Assembly: GCA_004009845.1 (NCBI GenBank)
Contig: RMBW01000048.1
Location: 124,001-188,000 of the forward strand
From: Davidsoniella eucalypti
Lineage: Eukaryota > Ascomycota > Sordariomycetes > Microascales > Ceratocystidaceae
Length of the DNA stretch: 64,000 nt
Reading direction: 5' to 3'
Shown here: piece by piece, positions 60,950-64,000 of the stretch
Layout of the letters: each line of letters starts with the position of its first letter
Position numbering within the stretch: the stretch's first letter is position 1
Program-made: the position numbers and the translations under genes
The notes under the pieces: model-generated
Database searches by the model: none
Seen by the model: the letters and a program-made list of their open reading frames with translations, nothing else
What the model was told of the DNA's origin: nothing

Positions 60950-62891
60950 TTACAGCTCTTCTTCCTCCTCCATAGGAGTAGCTGTAATACCACCAGTCAC
61001 GAGTGGTGCGGGAGAAGAAAGTTCGGCCGTGGCTGGAGGTCCTGAAATGACTGAATCCATGCCTGTGATGGCCGCCAAGCCGGCTGAAGCCGTGAACAAT
61101 GACGAAGCAACCTCATCTTGTCCACTTGGTCGGTGTCTCTTTAAAGGGCTTCCGACAACACCGTTAACATCTTCAGTCAAGGCGTTGGCAAGCTCGACGT
61201 TTGTGGTCATGGGACCGTCGTTGGCCTCACCATTCCCGACTGAGGGTGTCGAACCGGTAGATCTATCGGGTTCAGCGGAGTGCGCTCTCTTGAGCTATTG
61301 TTGTTGGTGATGTGTCAGTAATTAAAGTTTTATATATATATACTTTACGAACCAAAAAAAAAAAGAAAAAGAAAAAGAAAACAGCTAATCGGGCTTTCGT
61401 GATGTCGTGCTGTATGTAGTGCTATAATGCTGTAAATAACTTACGCGAATTCGATTGACACCATCAGTTAGCTCACCGCCAAAGCCAGGGTCATCCGAGA
61501 TGATTGATGGTATCTCATTATCACCCTCGGTCATACGGTCAATGATTGGGCTTTCATCTTCTTCCTCATCACTATCATCATTGATGGCCTCGCTCCCGGC
61601 GGTCTTCTTGCGAGACTTCCGCCGTCTAGTAGCATCGTTATTAGAATCACGGAACGCAGAGAATCCTACTGTTCCAGTGGTCTTGAGGGGACCAAGTGAG
61701 CCAAAGTCCAATTGACCAGAGCGACGCTTGGCGGCCATGGGGCTATCGGTAACAGGCTTTGCGCCAATGATGCCAATCTTTTGCAGCTGGCCTATAATAG
61801 AATACCAAAAGATATATCAGTCAGTACTTGATCACACAGCCTATGGCACTTGCGGCCAAATCGAAATCTAAATATGACCAAAACTTACGTTCACCTCGGT
61901 AGAAGAAAGTGAAAGTAGCATAAGGCTTGTCAGGACCATCGATACCGGTAACCGTCTGAGTACTGATAGTACTTGGGTCCAGAGTCTTGGGTTTGGCGAA
62001 GCTTGTAGTATGCTCGACGTCAGCTTCCACGCCACCTTGGTTGGATGCACCCTCTTCGTCGTCATCGTGAGCATCGAACTGAGGCGAGTATTCGCCCTTT
62101 TTGATCTCTCCGGAAGCTAGGACCCGGAACATGGCCACCTTGATCTGGCCAGTCGCCTCCGGGGGTTCGTCGTCGTCGGACATGGAAAGCTCCTCGTCGC
62201 CTACAGCCTCCAGGGGCGAAGTCTCGTCAGCGCCGTAGCGTAGAGTGTCACGGTGGTTGCTACTATCTCCATTTTGCCTCGAGTTTTCGCGCTTGCGGCG
62301 AGCCTCGAACTTCTGACGACGTCGCTGGAGCTTCTCGGCAGCATCGTGGCCCTTGAGATCCAACCCGTTCAGCCAACGCTCGAGACCGACCTCGCGGAAG
62401 AGGAACTCTCTCTCGGCAAGGCCACCGCCTTCCGACTCGGGAACTTGGACCCAGCGGCTGTTAACCCAGGTTTCTTCGCCGGGACGCAGAAGAGTGGCAA
62501 CTTCTTCCTTGGCACGACCGTCGAAGTAGATATAGGCGGCGATTGTTTCGTTCGGAGATAGCGTTACGGGAATATACGGTGTGACACCGCTGGCAGATTT
62601 GGAGGCTCCGCCGATACCGGGAGGCCCGCCGACGAACTGGGGCTTCGGCTTGGGACAGCTGGGAGTCGGCTTTGGTGTCGAGTATGGGATGGCGAGACCG
62701 GGCGTTAAGAGCGTGATAGAGATGGCAAAGCGAGCGGGTTCGGGCTTGTTCGTTCCGGGGGCAAGTGTCGGCTGCGGAACGGGGATGTAGGTGCTCATCC
62801 TCGAAAAGCGAGTCTGTTTCTGGAGGCCATGTTCAGGAACTGGTGCGCCATTGGCATGGATACTGACAGCTATGCCCTTGAAGCACGGCAT
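60950..62891 (-). CDS. DUF7918-type nuclear protein
   Basis: Three exons: complement(61889-62891), (61445-61791), (60950-61294); 564 aa. The N-terminal 220 residues form the recognisable part: MPCFKGIAVSIHANGAPVPE, then STYIPVPQP, VTLSPNETIAAYIYFDGRAKEEV, and WVQVPESEGGGLAEREFLFREVGLERW. This is the fungal DUF7918 pattern as I recall it (a beta-rich domain of unknown function). Next come a basic coiled coil (QRRRQKFEARRKREN), IKVAMFRVLASGEIKKGEY, and after intron 1 FFYRGERQLQKIGII. The rest is disordered with RRRKSRKK and KRHRPSG, likely nuclear signals, and an acidic EEEEEL end. The function is not known; nuclear location is inference. Confidence 0.8.
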
Positions 62892-62965
62892 TGTTTGTTG
62901 TGAGATGCAGGAGGTATTTGGATTTCGGGGCTGGCGAGTATATAGTTGATGTTAGAGTTAGTGGC

Positions 62966-63008
<43 letters not shown>

Positions 63009-64000
63009 ATGGTGGTAGTGGTAATCGTAGTGGTAGTGGTAGTAGCAGTAGTATTGATTGTCGAGAGATGGATAATGCAATTAGACAACTAGAATCGAAT
63101 ATCGAATCAGACAGAGGCCGGTTGCGATTAGGTCAGGGCCCAGTGGGAGCAGAAGAAAAAAAAAAATGAAAAAAAAGTTAGGATTGCAAGAGAAGCAAAA
63201 GATTTGATGTTGGGTCACAGATGTGGGCGGGTTTGTCTGCGGTTGCTAGGGGCAAGTAGCAGGTAGCGAAAGCGCCAGGAGCAACCTATCAGTACATAAG
63301 TATGTATGTATAGTGGCGGTGATGATGATATGTATGGCGGCGACTAGTTGAGCTGGTTGAGTAGAAAGTGTGTAATGTGATGTATAGTGTACTGATCTAG
63401 TGTACGGTACCAGTACAAACCAGTATAGTATAGTATGCACAGACAAACAGGCTACAGAGCGACCGACCATATAAGGATAAAGAAGGGAAAATAGAGCAAA
63501 TGTGGTGGTAGTGGTGGCAGTGGATTACCCAAGATAGAACTGGAGATTTGTCGACAGCCAGTACAAAAGTCGCTTGATTGCTGAGGTGGCTAGTTGCAGA
63601 TTTAGCGATAGAAACAGTAGAAAGAAAAACAATAACATTCACAAGTAATCAAAGCAATGTAAAAGGCGATGAAAATATAAAGTGAGGGGGGTGGGGGGGA
63701 TAGATATCCCAGCCGTACGTTTTGAAGCCTCTATAGTTGTCACTATATATACAGGTGCAGACCGATGACTTTACGCGGTGCTCGTGGCAGTAGAATAAGA
63801 AAGACTCGGACAAGCTCAGTATTGTTTACGGATAGTAATAGTACTAGGACTGCTAGTAGTAGTTGTTGTTGTTGTAGTGCTGAGTGCTGAAGTTGGTGGT
63901 AACGCCCCTTTCCACACAGTGGCCGATAGGCTTTGTCTGGGGTTGTCTTTTAGCGACTGAGCTGAAGGCAGCAGTCCGTCTGTCCGTGTTGGCAATTGCC
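62892..64000. other. Upstream region of the DUF7918 gene
   Basis: 1.1 kb to the window edge with simple repeats and no supportable gene. The flanking minus-strand promoter region contains the AGT repeat at 62965-63008. Confidence 0.35.
62965..63008. repeat. (AGT)n microsatellite
   Basis: About 14 perfect triplets, followed by a degenerate GGTAGT stretch to about 63052. It starts about 75 bp upstream of the DUF7918 start, so it probably lies in the leader or core promoter. Confidence 0.9.

Noticed and set aside
1..64000. CRISPR arrays, prophage, secondary-metabolite cluster, toxin-antitoxin or defence system
   Set aside because: Eukaryotic sequence of mostly housekeeping genes; no repeats-spacers, synthases or paired small genes seen.

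Overview
The window is nuclear DNA of a filamentous-type ascomycete fungus, most likely Pezizomycotina. The genes carry short spliceosomal introns (mostly 50-100 nt) with GTRNGT donors, CTAAC or CTGAC branch sites and YAG acceptors. Complex I is present (an NDUFA1/MWFE subunit), which excludes Saccharomyces and fission yeast. Several products are of types I associate with Pezizomycotina: a probable DUF7820 membrane protein, a Tco89-like TORC1 subunit and a DUF7918 protein. The exact lineage is not resolved; spacing between genes is unusually wide for the group.

Layout. 1-517 is the 5' end of a serine-rich gene running off the window. 518-11260 is a 10.7-kb stretch in which I find no gene. 11.3-13.9 kb is a large single-pass membrane protein. 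14.2-16.0 kb is a relic zone: an inverted repeat flanking an ankyrin pseudogene, a retroelement fragment, and an intron-containing tRNA-Ala. 16.2-29.4 kb holds CCDC174-like, HOM6, TRM8, MDM1-type (PXA-RGS-PX-nexin C), a two-RRM SR protein and PEX11. 33.6-34.8 kb is FBP1, followed at 35.1-36.3 kb by a retroelement bounded by a 14-bp target-site duplication. 37.4-51.3 kb holds a Tco89-like protein, epsin, a MYST acetyltransferase with a PHD finger (SAS3 type), NDUFA1, NCS6/CTU1 and ribosomal protein eL8. 55.6-62.9 kb holds a beta-carbonic anhydrase, NTF2 and a DUF7918 protein.

Most genes are conserved housekeeping functions (amino-acid synthesis, tRNA modification, organelle contact and peroxisome shape, gluconeogenesis, endocytosis, TORC1, chromatin, respiration, translation, nuclear import). 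They are not a cluster with one job. The unusual content is structural: a 4-nt exon in NDUFA1 and a 6-nt exon in the SR-protein gene, both required to keep conserved reading frames; 10- and 18-nt exons in NTF2; a 73-codon open extension after the PEX11 stop; two related copies of an unnamed retroelement; and a possible C/D snoRNA in the long first intron of the eL8 gene. I found no CRISPR array, toxin system or viral gene. I worked by eye, and all splice junctions were inferred by frame and protein conservation, not from transcripts.
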